DNA of 6,104 bases from Clostridia bacterium (GTDB lineage Bacteria > Bacillota > Clostridia > Oscillospirales > Ruminococcaceae): contig QKDG01000034.1 of assembly GCA_003246805.1 (NCBI GenBank), positions 1 to 6,104 on the forward strand, read 5' to 3'. The position numbers were made by a program, and so were the translations under genes. Shown one piece after another: positions 1 through 5,691 of this stretch; position 1 is the first letter of the stretch; each line of letters opens with the position of its first letter. Under the pieces are notes generated by a model. That model was not told where the DNA came from, ran no database searches, and worked only from the letters and a program-made list of their open reading frames with translations.

Positions 1-87
1 GAAAGAATTGGCGACCACGCAGTAAATATCGCTGAATGGGTTATATTCTCATTGACCGGGCAGCATAAAAATGAACGAATTTTATAA
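1..87 (+). CDS. phoU: PhoU, phosphate uptake regulator (C-terminal end only)
   Basis: The window opens inside a reading frame that runs to a TAA at 85-87 and encodes the last 28 residues. It begins ERIGDHAVNIAEWVIFSLTG, which matches the conserved final helix of PhoU proteins, with the E-R-I-G-D-H-A-x-N-I-A-E signature. PhoU proteins are helical, metal-binding cytoplasmic proteins that link the PstSCAB phosphate transporter to PhoR and keep Pho signalling off when phosphate is plentiful. Only 14 nt separate its stop from the response regulator start, so co-transcription with phoP-phoR is likely. The start, most of the protein and any pst genes lie outside the window. The family call rests on this short but distinctive tail and on the two genes that follow. 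Confidence 0.88.
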   Translation, partial: ERIGDHAVNIAEWVIFSLTGQHKNERIL

Positions 88-91
88 AAGC

Positions 92-97
92 AGGTGA
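92..97 (+). promoter_or_regulatory. Ribosome binding site of the response regulator
   Basis: AGGTGA lies 4 nt before the ATG at 102. It falls in the 14-nt gap after the phoU stop, so no separate promoter fits between the two genes. Translation probably follows directly from the phoU transcript. Confidence 0.6.
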
Positions 98-101
98 AAT
101 A

Positions 102-779
102 ATGCTAATTTATTGTGTTGAAGATGACGAAAGTATTCGGGAACTAATTTTATATGCTTTGAAGAGTGGTGGATACAGGGCTGAAGGATTTGAATCTGGT
201 GTTGAATTTTTTAATGCGTTAAAAAATAATTTGCCTGATATGATTCTGCTTGATGTTATGCTGCCATCTGAAAATGGTTTTGCTATTCTCAAAAGGCTAA
301 AAGACAATATCAGCACAAAAAGCATTCCTGTTATAATGGTGACGGCAAAGAATAACGAGTTTGACAAGGTTAAGGGGCTTGACCTTGGCGCTGATGACTA
401 TATGACCAAGCCTTTTGGAATTATGGAGCTTTTATCGAGAATCCGCGCAGTAATCAGGCGCACACAGAAGGAATCTTCATCAAGTGTTTTAATCGCTGGG
501 TGTGTCAGAATCGATAATGACAAAAGGACTGTCAGCGTTAATGATGTCCCCTGCAACCTCACTTTCAAAGAATACGAGCTTTTGCACTATCTTGTAAAGA
601 ATAACGGTATTGTTCTTTCAAGGGATAAAATTCTGCAAAAGGTATGGGGATTTGACTTTGAAGGCGAAAGCAGGACAGTGGATATGCACATTAAGACACT
701 AAGGCAAAAGCTTGCTGAGGCCGGGGCTGATGATGTAATTGTCACTATACGGTCTGTCGGCTACAAATTTGAAGTCTAA
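102..779 (+). CDS. phoP: OmpR/PhoB-family response regulator (PhoP/PhoB-like)
   Basis: This 225-residue DNA-binding response regulator is of normal length for the family. Residues 1-120 form the receiver domain. The acidic pocket is E7/D8/D9, the phosphate-accepting aspartate is D51 in LLDVMLP, the switch threonine is T81 in MVTA, and the conserved lysine is K103 in TKPF. Residues about 130-225 form the winged-helix effector domain, with a recognition-helix region around SRTVDMHIKTLRQKL and the family-typical ending RSVGYKFEV. In the Pho system the kinase PhoR phosphorylates it under phosphate limitation, and it then binds Pho boxes to activate phosphate-scavenging genes. The pho assignment comes from the phoU end 14 nt upstream and the PhoR-like kinase 23 nt downstream. 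The protein alone would only say OmpR family. No residues needed for phosphotransfer are missing. Confidence 0.88.
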   Translation: MLIYCVEDDESIRELILYALKSGGYRAEGFESGVEFFNALKNNLPDMILLDVMLPSENGFAILKRLKDNISTKSIPVIMVTAKNNEFDKVKGLDLGADDYMTKPFGIMELLSRIRAVIRRTQKESSSSVLIAGCVRIDNDKRTVSVNDVPCNLTFKEYELLHYLVKNNGIVLSRDKILQKVWGFDFEGESRTVDMHIKTLRQKLAEAGADDVIVTIRSVGYKFEV

Positions 780-802
780 TAATTATTTTAGGGAAAGCTA
801 AA

Positions 803-2506
803 ATGAAAAAGAAATTTTTGAAGTATCTTTTCTTGCTTACAATATCGATATGTGCAGTATTAATTATTGCTGTATCTTGGTTTTTATACAATTTTTATCG
901 CAATAATCAGATTGAGAGCATTAAGAGCTTTTGCATCATTACTTCTCAGCTGATTGACAGTGATAGTTCACTTGAATATCTTGAAAATATAGATTCTTCT
1001 GACATGAGGATAACATTGATTGATTCAGATGGAAGTGCCGTTTTTGACACTGCGACCAACAGCAGCTCTTTGAAAAGTTTTTTACAAGAGCCTGAAATAA
1101 TTAATGCAAATGAAACAGGCACAGGCGAATCGTCGCAATATTCCTCCGTTTTAAAATCAAATGTTTTTGTATATGTTATAAAGCTTAATAACAATATGCT
1201 TTTAAGGGTAGAAACACCTTTAAAAGGTATTTATCAGAACATAGCTGCTACTGTTCCTCTTATTCTTCTTATTCTTCTTGTTTTTGCGTTGATTTCCAAC
1301 TTCATCGCAAAGCTGTTGACTCACCGTATTATAGAGCCAATTAATAAGGCATCAAAACAGCTTGATGGGGTTTTAACACAGGACCAGCTTGATTTTGAAG
1401 AACTGGATGCATATGAGGAATTCCTCCCTTTTATCAAAAAGATTAAATTTTTAAACCATGAAATAAGGGACTATGCACGGCAAATTGATGAACAAAGCCA
1501 TACCCTTAATACAATCACCTCGAATATGCAGGAGGGTTTGCTGATTCTTGATAGTCAGCAAAGAATTATATCAATAAATGAAAGTGCAAAGTCAGTTATT
1601 TCGTATGGATATACAAGAAAATTTACGGGGCAGACTTTTATTTCAGTATGCCGAAATCAGCGCATTCTTGAAGCTATAAATAAAGTAATAAATACAAAAA
1701 CCAACAATTTTATCGATATAGAAAAAAACAAGCAATTCTATAAATTCTTTTTAAGCCCTGTTATTAGTGAAAATAACAATTTTCAGGGTGTTATTATTTT
1801 TATTGTCAATGCTACGGCAGAAATTAAAAATTCTAAAATGCGGCGTGACTTTGCTTCAAATGTATCACACGAGTTAAAAACGCCATTGACATCTATCAAC
1901 GGATTTGCTGAAATGCTTAAATCTTCAATGATAGATGAAAAGGATATCATAAAAATTTCATCAATGATATATAAGGAATCAGGACGCCTTATCTCACTGG
2001 TTGACGATATTATCCGGCTGTCTCAGATTGAAAACGGCGCTCTTATCGATACACAGGATGTTGATTTTGAGAATATTGTAAATGAGGTTGTTTCTTCTTT
2101 AACGCCAATAGCTGAGAACCGGAAAATTACGTTTGCTTTAAACACCAAGCCGTTGATAATAAAATCCAGCTACTCAATGCTTTATGAGCTTGTATATAAC
2201 CTATGCGAAAATGCAATTAAATACAATGTGGAAAACGGTAGTATCAACGTTGTTCTCAAAAGCTCTGATAAAGAAGCAATTTTATCTGTTACCGATACTG
2301 GTATTGGCATAGCTGAAGAGCATTTATCCCGCATATTCGAGCGGTTTTACAGGGTTGACAAAAGCCGTTCTAAGCAAACAGGTGGCACAGGGCTTGGCTT
2401 ATCTATTGTAAAACACGTTGTTGAATCTTTAAACGGTAATATTTCAATAACAAGCGAGCCAGGAAAAGGCACGGCTATTACTGTTACTTTACCAAAACAA
2501 AACTAA
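803..2506 (+). CDS. phoR: PhoR-type sensor histidine kinase with HAMP and PAS domains
   Basis: This is a 567-residue membrane kinase. A first membrane helix spans about residues 8-30, an extracytoplasmic sensor region about 31-145, and a second membrane helix about 147-170. A HAMP linker follows (about 171-225), then a PAS-like domain (about 232-340, with EGLLILDSQQRIISIN). The dimerisation and phosphoacceptor region carries H356 in SNVSHELKTPLTS. The ATPase domain has the N box (N466 and N470 in YNLCENAIKYN), the G1 box (DTGIGI from D498), the F region (FERFYRVDK) and the G2 box (GGTGLGLSIV, about 527-536). The order TM-sensor-TM-HAMP-PAS-HisKA-HATPase is that of Gram-positive PhoR. It should autophosphorylate on H356 and pass phosphate to D51 of the upstream regulator. 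An AGGGAAAG-type ribosome site at 790-797 precedes the ATG. The stop codon touches the first arm of the hairpin at 2506. The signal sensed by the outer domain cannot be read from the sequence. Confidence 0.87.
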   Translation: MKKKFLKYLFLLTISICAVLIIAVSWFLYNFYRNNQIESIKSFCIITSQLIDSDSSLEYLENIDSSDMRITLIDSDGSAVFDTATNSSSLKSFLQEPEIINANETGTGESSQYSSVLKSNVFVYVIKLNNNMLLRVETPLKGIYQNIAATVPLILLILLVFALISNFIAKLLTHRIIEPINKASKQLDGVLTQDQLDFEELDAYEEFLPFIKKIKFLNHEIRDYARQIDEQSHTLNTITSNMQEGLLILDSQQRIISINESAKSVISYGYTRKFTGQTFISVCRNQRILEAINKVINTKTNNFIDIEKNKQFYKFFLSPVISENNNFQGVIIFIVNATAEIKNSKMRRDFASNVSHELKTPLTSINGFAEMLKSSMIDEKDIIKISSMIYKESGRLISLVDDIIRLSQIENGALIDTQDVDFENIVNEVVSSLTPIAENRKITFALNTKPLIIKSSYSMLYELVYNLCENAIKYNVENGSINVVLKSSDKEAILSVTDTGIGIAEEHLSRIFERFYRVDKSRSKQTGGTGLGLSIVKHVVESLNGNISITSEPGKGTAITVTLPKQN

Positions 2507-2539
2507 AATCTCTGCTATATTTACATATGGCAGAGATTT
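2506..2539. terminator. Left terminator-like hairpin of repeat copy 1
   Basis: A 15-bp inverted repeat pairs 2506-2520 with 2525-2539 around the loop TTAC, with one T-G wobble (2516/2529). On the + strand it is followed by ATTTAGCTTG, which has no real T-run, so it would be a poor terminator for phoR. On the - strand it is followed by GATTTTAGTTTTGTTTTGG, a T-rich tail suited to ending the ferredoxin transcript that arrives from the right. It is nearly identical to the hairpin at 2658-2691. Confidence 0.75.
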
Positions 2540-2657
2540 AGCTTGTAGAAAAAGCCCTTTTCTACAATTATATTATAAATTTAAGCACGTGTTTGTGGGG
2601 ACTTTGCGGTCGCCCACACACCCCTTCGCATCAAAAATCATTTTTTTTGATGCTCTG
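2540..2657. repeat. Structured intergenic repeat core, copy 1
   Basis: This noncoding core of about 119 bp recurs at 5692-5805 in the same orientation. Exact shared blocks include AGCTTGTAGAAAAAGCC, TTTTCTACAATT, TATAAATTTAAGCACGT, CTTTGCGGTCGC and CACCCCTTCGCATCAAAAA, in the same order. It starts with a perfect 10-bp hairpin (2543-2552 with 2558-2567, loop AGCCC). It has a G-rich/C-rich middle (GTGGGGAC...GTCGCCCAC) that can fold. It ends with another perfect 10-bp hairpin (2628-2637 with 2644-2653). The ends AGCTTG and CTCTGA are not inverted copies of each other, so it is not a standard MITE with terminal inverted repeats. It has no credible ORF. I do not recognise the family by name. Confidence 0.8.
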
Positions 2658-2695
2658 AAATCGCTGCTATACTTACATATAGCAGCGATTTTTTT
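2658..2695 (+). terminator. Right terminator hairpin of repeat copy 1 with T-run
   Basis: A 15-nt arm (2658-2672) pairs with 2677-2691 around the loop TTAC. The run of seven T at 2689-2695 makes it a good Rho-independent terminator for phoR on the + strand. The innermost pair is a C-A mismatch. It matches the left hairpin at 2506-2539 at 30 of 34 positions. The T-run overlaps the TAA stop of the convergent ferredoxin gene (2694-2696). Confidence 0.8.
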
Positions 2696-2885
2696 AGTTT
2701 ACTACTGTTATTGCATCAACAGGGCAGCTACTTTCAGCATCCAGAACATCATCTTCCATTGACGACGAGATATCCTCATTCGTGACCTTTGCTTTGCCAT
2801 CGCTGCTCATAATAAATACATCAGGGCATACAGATGCACAAAGCCCACATCCAACACAATCTTCTTGTATTACATTTGCTTTCAT
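2694..2885 (-). CDS. Single-cluster [4Fe-4S] ferredoxin
   Basis: This 63-residue cytoplasmic electron carrier resembles the Thermotoga-type one-cluster ferredoxins. The cluster ligands are C10, C13 and C16 in CVGCGLC plus C54 in SSCPVDAI. The segments CPDVF and DGKAKV between them are also typical of this group. A fifth cysteine, C20, sits where related ferredoxins have one half of a disulfide, but the expected partner position (about 43) is methionine. The ATG at 2883-2885 is chosen because AAGGAGGT (2893-2900) stands 7 nt before it. An in-frame ATG 13 codons upstream lacks such a site, and its extra residues do not look like ferredoxin. The gene is convergent with phoR and divergent from hsp20. 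Its stop lies inside the T-run of the neighbouring terminator, and a CIRCE operator sits 65 nt upstream of its start. Its redox partner cannot be inferred. Confidence 0.9.
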   Translation of the reverse strand: MKANVIQEDCVGCGLCASVCPDVFIMSSDGKAKVTNEDISSSMEDDVLDAESSCPVDAITVVN

Positions 2886-2892
2886 TGCTAAC

Positions 2893-2900
2893 ACCTCCTT
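2893..2900 (-). promoter_or_regulatory. Strong ribosome binding site that sets the ferredoxin start
   Basis: Read on the - strand this is AAGGAGGT, a near-perfect match to the 16S rRNA 3' end, 7 nt before the ATG at 2883-2885. It decides the start in favour of the 63-residue protein over a longer version. Confidence 0.85.
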
Positions 2901-2950
2901 AATTAATTTTCCTTGAAAAGACATATATATTCTTGAAAATATTTAGCATT

Positions 2951-2977
2951 TTAGCACTCTCACGTTGAGAGTGCTAA
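2951..2977. promoter_or_regulatory. CIRCE element, HrcA repressor operator
   Basis: TTAGCACTC (2951-2959), a 9-nt spacer TCACGTTGA, then GAGTGCTAA (2969-2977) is an exact match to the CIRCE consensus TTAGCACTC-N9-GAGTGCTAA. HrcA binds this operator and represses heat-shock genes, classically groESL and hrcA-grpE-dnaK, until heat or protein damage titrates GroEL. Here it lies between divergent genes, 65 nt from the ferredoxin start and 185 nt from the hsp20 start. Control of hsp20 is the natural reading. Control of the ferredoxin is also possible because of the shorter distance. No hrcA gene is in the window. Confidence 0.95.
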
Positions 2978-3027
2978 AATTAACAGTGTCATAATATTTC
3001 TTTGATTTAAATTTAATAATTGAGTTA

Positions 3028-3063
3028 TATAATAAAATTATCAGATAAAGACATCTGATAATT
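3028..3063 (+). promoter_or_regulatory. Possible -10 box and 5' hairpin in the hsp20 leader
   Basis: TATAAT at 3028-3033 is an exact -10 hexamer. The best upstream -35 candidate, TTGATT (3002-3007), is 20 nt away, so the promoter is uncertain. Immediately downstream is a perfect 11-bp inverted repeat, AATTATCAGAT/ATCTGATAATT (3036-3046 with 3053-3063, loop AAAGAC). No T-run follows on the + strand, so it is not a terminator for hsp20-direction transcription. It could stabilise the 5' end of the mRNA or act as an operator. Read on the - strand a T-rich stretch follows it, but no gene there needs ending. Confidence 0.4.
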
Positions 3064-3084
3064 AAAAATAAGAGGGCGATTGCA

Positions 3085-3132
3085 ATGCAAAATGAATTAT
3101 CGCAGTCGGTTCTGCCGCCTGCAATAATGTAA
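3085..3132 (+). CDS. Possible 15-residue leader peptide upstream of hsp20
   Basis: AGAGGG (3071-3076) stands 8 nt before an ATG that opens a 15-codon frame, MQNELSQSVLPPAIM, ending in TAA at 3130-3132. That is 30 nt before the hsp20 ATG. No known family is recognised. The well-spaced ribosome site and the position between the CIRCE element and hsp20 are the only support. The stop codon overlaps the first arm of a 7-bp AT-rich inverted repeat (3124-3130 with 3142-3148) lying just ahead of the hsp20 ribosome site. Translation of the peptide could therefore affect access to hsp20. It may equally be a chance short frame in a leader. Confidence 0.25.
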   Translation: MQNELSQSVLPPAIM

Positions 3133-3151
3133 GAAAACAAAACATTATGAT

Positions 3152-3157
3152 GGAGGG
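3152..3157 (+). promoter_or_regulatory. Ribosome binding site of hsp20
   Basis: GGAGGG lies 5 nt before the ATG at 3163. The small AT-rich inverted repeat ending at 3148 sits 3 nt upstream of it. Confidence 0.75.
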
Positions 3158-3162
3158 ATTTT

Positions 3163-3591
3163 ATGTTTGATTTAACACCATTTGCTTACAGGCAAAACAA
3201 TTTTATGAAAGTGTTTGACGATTTTGAGAAGAACTTTTTTAAGGGCTTTGAATCTGAGGCACTTAACATCAGAACAGATATTCTTGATAAGGGTGACAAA
3301 TTTATGCTCTTGGCTGAGCTGCCTGGATATACAAAAGAAGATATCAGTATTGATGTAAACGAAAACAGGCTTACAATAAATGCGAGCCACAACGAAGAAA
3401 ATGAAGAAAAAGACGCCGGTGGTAATTTTATCAGGCGAGAAAGACGATATGGCTCTTTTTCAAGGAGCTTTGATATCTCCAACATAAAAGCTGATGAAAT
3501 TAAAGCCGAGTATAAAAACGGAATATTGGAGCTTGCGCTCCCTAAAATTGATATCGCCCCGCCAAAACAATACAAGATAGATATTAATTAG
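3163..3591 (+). CDS. hsp20: Small heat-shock protein, Hsp20/alpha-crystallin family
   Basis: This 142-residue cytoplasmic chaperone is of usual length for bacterial small heat-shock proteins, which hold unfolding proteins in a refoldable state without using ATP. An N-terminal region rich in Phe (about 1-34, FDDFEKNFFKGF) precedes the alpha-crystallin domain (about 35-128). That domain carries the AELPGYTKEDISIDV strand pair, the RRERRYGSFSRSFDI segment and the signature A115-x-x-x-N119-G120-I121-L122 followed by ELALPK. The C-terminal tail carries an I-D-I motif (139-141), the I-x-I/V type used to bridge subunits in oligomers. The perfect CIRCE element upstream indicates HrcA-controlled heat induction. 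The gene appears to be a single transcription unit ending at the hairpin at 3612-3659. No key residues are missing. Confidence 0.95.
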   Translation: MFDLTPFAYRQNNFMKVFDDFEKNFFKGFESEALNIRTDILDKGDKFMLLAELPGYTKEDISIDVNENRLTINASHNEENEEKDAGGNFIRRERRYGSFSRSFDISNIKADEIKAEYKNGILELALPKIDIAPPKQYKIDIN

Positions 3592-3611
3592 CATTATTTT
3601 CTGTTTAAATT

Positions 3612-3659
3612 AAAAAACAACCGTGGGTTAGATTAATTCTGAGCCACGGTTGTTTTTTT
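3612..3659. terminator. Bidirectional terminator between hsp20 and the 2[4Fe-4S] ferredoxin
   Basis: AACAACCGTGG (3616-3626) pairs perfectly with CCACGGTTGTT (3644-3654). A run of six A (3612-3617) lies on the left and seven T (3653-3659) on the right. It should stop hsp20 transcription on the + strand and ferredoxin transcription on the - strand, which suits the convergent arrangement. Unlike the other two intergenic terminators here, it carries no inserted repeat. Confidence 0.92.
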
Positions 3660-3676
3660 GATATAAAATTCTCAAA

Positions 3677-3847
3677 CTATTCTGCAACAGGAGCAGAAAC
3701 AGGGCAAACATTTGCACAAGCTCCGCAATCGATACAAGTATCAGCATCAACAACATATTTGTCATCGCCAGCAGATATTGCACTTACTGGGCATTCAGCT
3801 TCACAAGCGCCACAATTAATACATTCATCAGTAATTTTATAAGCCAT
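3677..3847 (-). CDS. 2[4Fe-4S] clostridial-type ferredoxin
   Basis: This 56-residue protein starts MAYKITDECINCGACEAECP and has two matched cluster motifs: C9-x2-C12-x2-C15-x3-C19-P and C38-x2-C41-x2-C44-x3-C48-P. Length, spacing and internal two-fold symmetry match the classic clostridial ferredoxin, a low-potential two-cluster electron carrier for hydrogenases, pyruvate:ferredoxin oxidoreductase and related enzymes. All eight cluster cysteines are present. AGGAGG (read on the - strand, 3856-3861) lies 8 nt before the ATG at 3845-3847. The gene follows the SulP transporter in the same direction with a 100-nt gap that contains a probable promoter, so it is likely expressed on its own. It ends at the bidirectional hairpin at 3612-3659. 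Confidence 0.95.
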   Translation of the reverse strand: MAYKITDECINCGACEAECPVSAISAGDDKYVVDADTCIDCGACANVCPVSAPVAE

Positions 3848-3892
3848 TTTGAAATCCTCCTCTAATTTGATTGAAGATAATACTTCTTATTT

Positions 3893-3920
3893 ATTTTACC
3901 ATAAATATTTAAAAAATCAA
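3893..3920 (-). promoter_or_regulatory. Likely promoter of the 2[4Fe-4S] ferredoxin gene
   Basis: On the - strand, TTGATT (3915-3920) is separated by 16 nt from TAAAAT (3893-3898). The -10 box is preceded by TGG, giving an extended TGn -10. Transcription would begin about 40 nt before the ferredoxin ATG. It lies in the 100-nt gap after the transporter stop, where I see no terminator hairpin, so some read-through from the transporter is also possible. Confidence 0.5.
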
Positions 3921-3947
3921 GTGCATATATTCTTTTTGTACGCATTA

Positions 3948-5576
3948 TTAATCGTCAAGATATTCCAGCAAAACCTTATCAACGCTCCAGTAAAAATTAT
4001 TGTTACCAATTTTGTCGTAAAAATCAGTTCGTTTAAAATAATTTGAAACTTTTTGTTGCAGCCCGCAAAAAACCACCTTGCAGCCATTTTCCTTTTTGTC
4101 TTTGTATATATCATAGATGGCCGAAATCGCCGTAATATCAATAAGCGGTACCCCACGCATTGAGAGTATAATTTTATCGCAGTCATTAATTCTTTCAAGC
4201 ATCTGTGTCAGCTTTTTTATGTTCGCAAAATATACCGGGCCTGTAACATATACAACAATTGTCTTGTTGTGTATTTCCTTCAAATCATGGGCTGAGGTAA
4301 GCTTATCATTCTCAACCTGTGAACATTCAATATGAATTTTTGAAACCTCATGTACAAAAATTACAAGTGCCACAATTATTCCGCTTATTATCGCCAAAGT
4401 TAAATCAAAAATTACCGTTGCGAGCATTGTTATAACGAATTTTGTAATCGGGCCTTTTAGCTTTTTTGAAAATGTATATCTTATATCCTTCCAGTCGTTC
4501 ATTCTCCACGCTGTCACTATCAAAACACCAGAAAGTGCAGAAAGCGGAAGTTTGAACATAAGAGGTGACAGCACGAAAATGCAAACGATTAAGAACAGCG
4601 AATGGAACACTCCGGTTAGCCTTGTTTGTCCGCCAGATTTTACAGCAACACTTGTTCGCGCTATTGCTGCGGTTGATGGCACACCACCAAAAAACGGCAT
4701 AACTATATTGCCTATTCCCTGTGCTACAAGCTCCCTGTCTGAATTGAATTTTTCATTTTTCATTTTGCCAGCACTCGATGCACACAACAAGCTTTCAATC
4801 GCACCTAATGCTGCAATTGTAAACGCTGATGGTATGTAGCTTGTTATTGTGCTGTAATCAAATCCACTGAGTGATATCCTGTTTTCAAGCAAAAGAGTTT
4901 TAGGAATTTCACCAACTGTTGGAATATCAAAGCCCATTAATATTGAAACAGCTGTTGCCACAGTTATTGCTGCCAATGAAGATGGTACAATCTCGCTCCA
5001 TTTCTTTGGCCATATTATCATAATCACTATAACAATAACGCCTGTTATAATTGTATAAATATTAAAATTAAACGGGGAAGTAAAAAATGAATGCATTTTT
5101 TCTATAATAGTCTGGCCAGATGATCTTGTTCCAAAAAAATTGTCAACCTGCCCCAATGCTATTACAATAGCTATGCCTGATGTAAATCCCATTATTACCG
5201 GTGTAGGTATAAGCTCCACAAGCTTCCCCAGTCTTAATATCCCTGTCAGCAAAAGTATAATTCCTGCAATCAGGCAGGTTATAAACATCCCTGATAACGA
5301 ATGTCGTGCTACTATTGTAACCAATACTGCTGTCATTGCACCAGTCGGGCCGGAAATCTGAAAGCTTGCACCCGAAAGCAGCGACATTACAATTCCCGAA
5401 ATTATTGCAGTAACAAGCCCGGCAGCTGCATCTGCCCCTGAAGCAATAGCAAAAGCAAGCGCCAGCGGCAAGGCAACTGCACCAACTGTTATGCCTGCCA
5501 GTGCATCTTTTCCCAGCTTTTTAAAGCTATAACCATTAAATTCATTTTTTAAATCTTCTCTAAACTGTTTTATCAT
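3948..5576 (-). CDS. SulP-family anion transporter with C-terminal STAS domain
   Basis: This 542-residue inner-membrane protein belongs to the SulP/SLC26 family, which move sulfate, bicarbonate or other anions. The membrane domain covers about residues 22-415. It has the family motif SGASFQISGPTGAMTAVL (68-85), the GAIESLLCA segment with E261, and the long conserved stretch GNIVMPFFGGVPSTAAIART (289-308). The STAS domain covers about 435-535, with LIDITAISAI holding D480 and T482 at the site equivalent to the phosphorylated region of anti-sigma-factor antagonists. The length is normal and no break is seen. An AGGGA site about 5 nt upstream supports the ATG at 5574-5576. A TATAAT at 5635-5640 (- strand) may belong to its promoter, but no good -35 box is present. 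The substrate cannot be assigned. The gene stands alone between repeat copy 2 and the ferredoxin, with no sulfate-assimilation or carbonic anhydrase gene beside it. Confidence 0.93.
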   Translation of the reverse strand: MIKQFREDLKNEFNGYSFKKLGKDALAGITVGAVALPLALAFAIASGADAAAGLVTAIISGIVMSLLSGASFQISGPTGAMTAVLVTIVARHSLSGMFITCLIAGIILLLTGILRLGKLVELIPTPVIMGFTSGIAIVIALGQVDNFFGTRSSGQTIIEKMHSFFTSPFNFNIYTIITGVIVIVIMIIWPKKWSEIVPSSLAAITVATAVSILMGFDIPTVGEIPKTLLLENRISLSGFDYSTITSYIPSAFTIAALGAIESLLCASSAGKMKNEKFNSDRELVAQGIGNIVMPFFGGVPSTAAIARTSVAVKSGGQTRLTGVFHSLFLIVCIFVLSPLMFKLPLSALSGVLIVTAWRMNDWKDIRYTFSKKLKGPITKFVITMLATVIFDLTLAIISGIIVALVIFVHEVSKIHIECSQVENDKLTSAHDLKEIHNKTIVVYVTGPVYFANIKKLTQMLERINDCDKIILSMRGVPLIDITAISAIYDIYKDKKENGCKVVFCGLQQKVSNYFKRTDFYDKIGNNNFYWSVDKVLLEYLDD

Positions 5577-5670
5577 TTGTATCCCTACTTTTTTTAATAA
5601 ATCGCATTGTTTATTTTACTCCCAAATATGCATCATTATATTAATAAAATATAAATTTGAAATAAACAAA

Positions 5671-5690
5671 AGCCAGTTGACAAACTGGCT
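5671..5690. terminator. Left terminator hairpin of repeat copy 2
   Basis: AGCCAGTT pairs perfectly with AACTGGCT around the loop GACA. On the - strand it is followed by TTTGTTTATTT, a T-rich tail, so it can end transcription from the methylglyoxal synthase gene before the transporter. On the + strand the next bases are CAGCTTGTAG with no T-run. The same 20-bp sequence, with one change, recurs at 5806-5825. Confidence 0.72.
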
Positions 5691-5691
5691 C

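Noticed and set aside
2540..2657. Group II intron, insertion sequence or standard MITE
   Set aside because: The core is far too short for a group II intron and no domain V-like hairpin was seen. It has no transposase and no terminal inverted repeats. Class C group II introns do favour terminators, but they do not duplicate them.
2886..2924. Longer start for the one-cluster ferredoxin (13 extra residues)
   Set aside because: The near-perfect AAGGAGGT at 2893-2900 would then lie inside the coding region, and the shorter protein begins where ferredoxins of this type begin.
2943..3140. A 65-codon open frame on the - strand upstream of hsp20
   Set aside because: It covers the CIRCE element and the leader hairpin and has an AT-rich, low-complexity translation. 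It is a chance frame.
3186..3575. A 129-codon frame antisense to hsp20
   Set aside because: It lies fully opposite the well-conserved Hsp20 gene, is rich in Ser and Leu as antisense frames often are, and has no recognisable domain.
5635..5662. Promoter for the SulP transporter (TATAAT at 5635-5640, - strand)
   Set aside because: The -10 is exact, but the best -35 (TTTCAA, 16-nt spacing) is poor and the region is very AT-rich, so it is mentioned only with the gene.
5577..5670. Hidden small gene or RNA upstream of the transporter
   Set aside because: The stretch is AT-rich, with no open frame with a ribosome site and no stable fold apart from the repeat hairpin beside it. I see only the transporter's 5' region.
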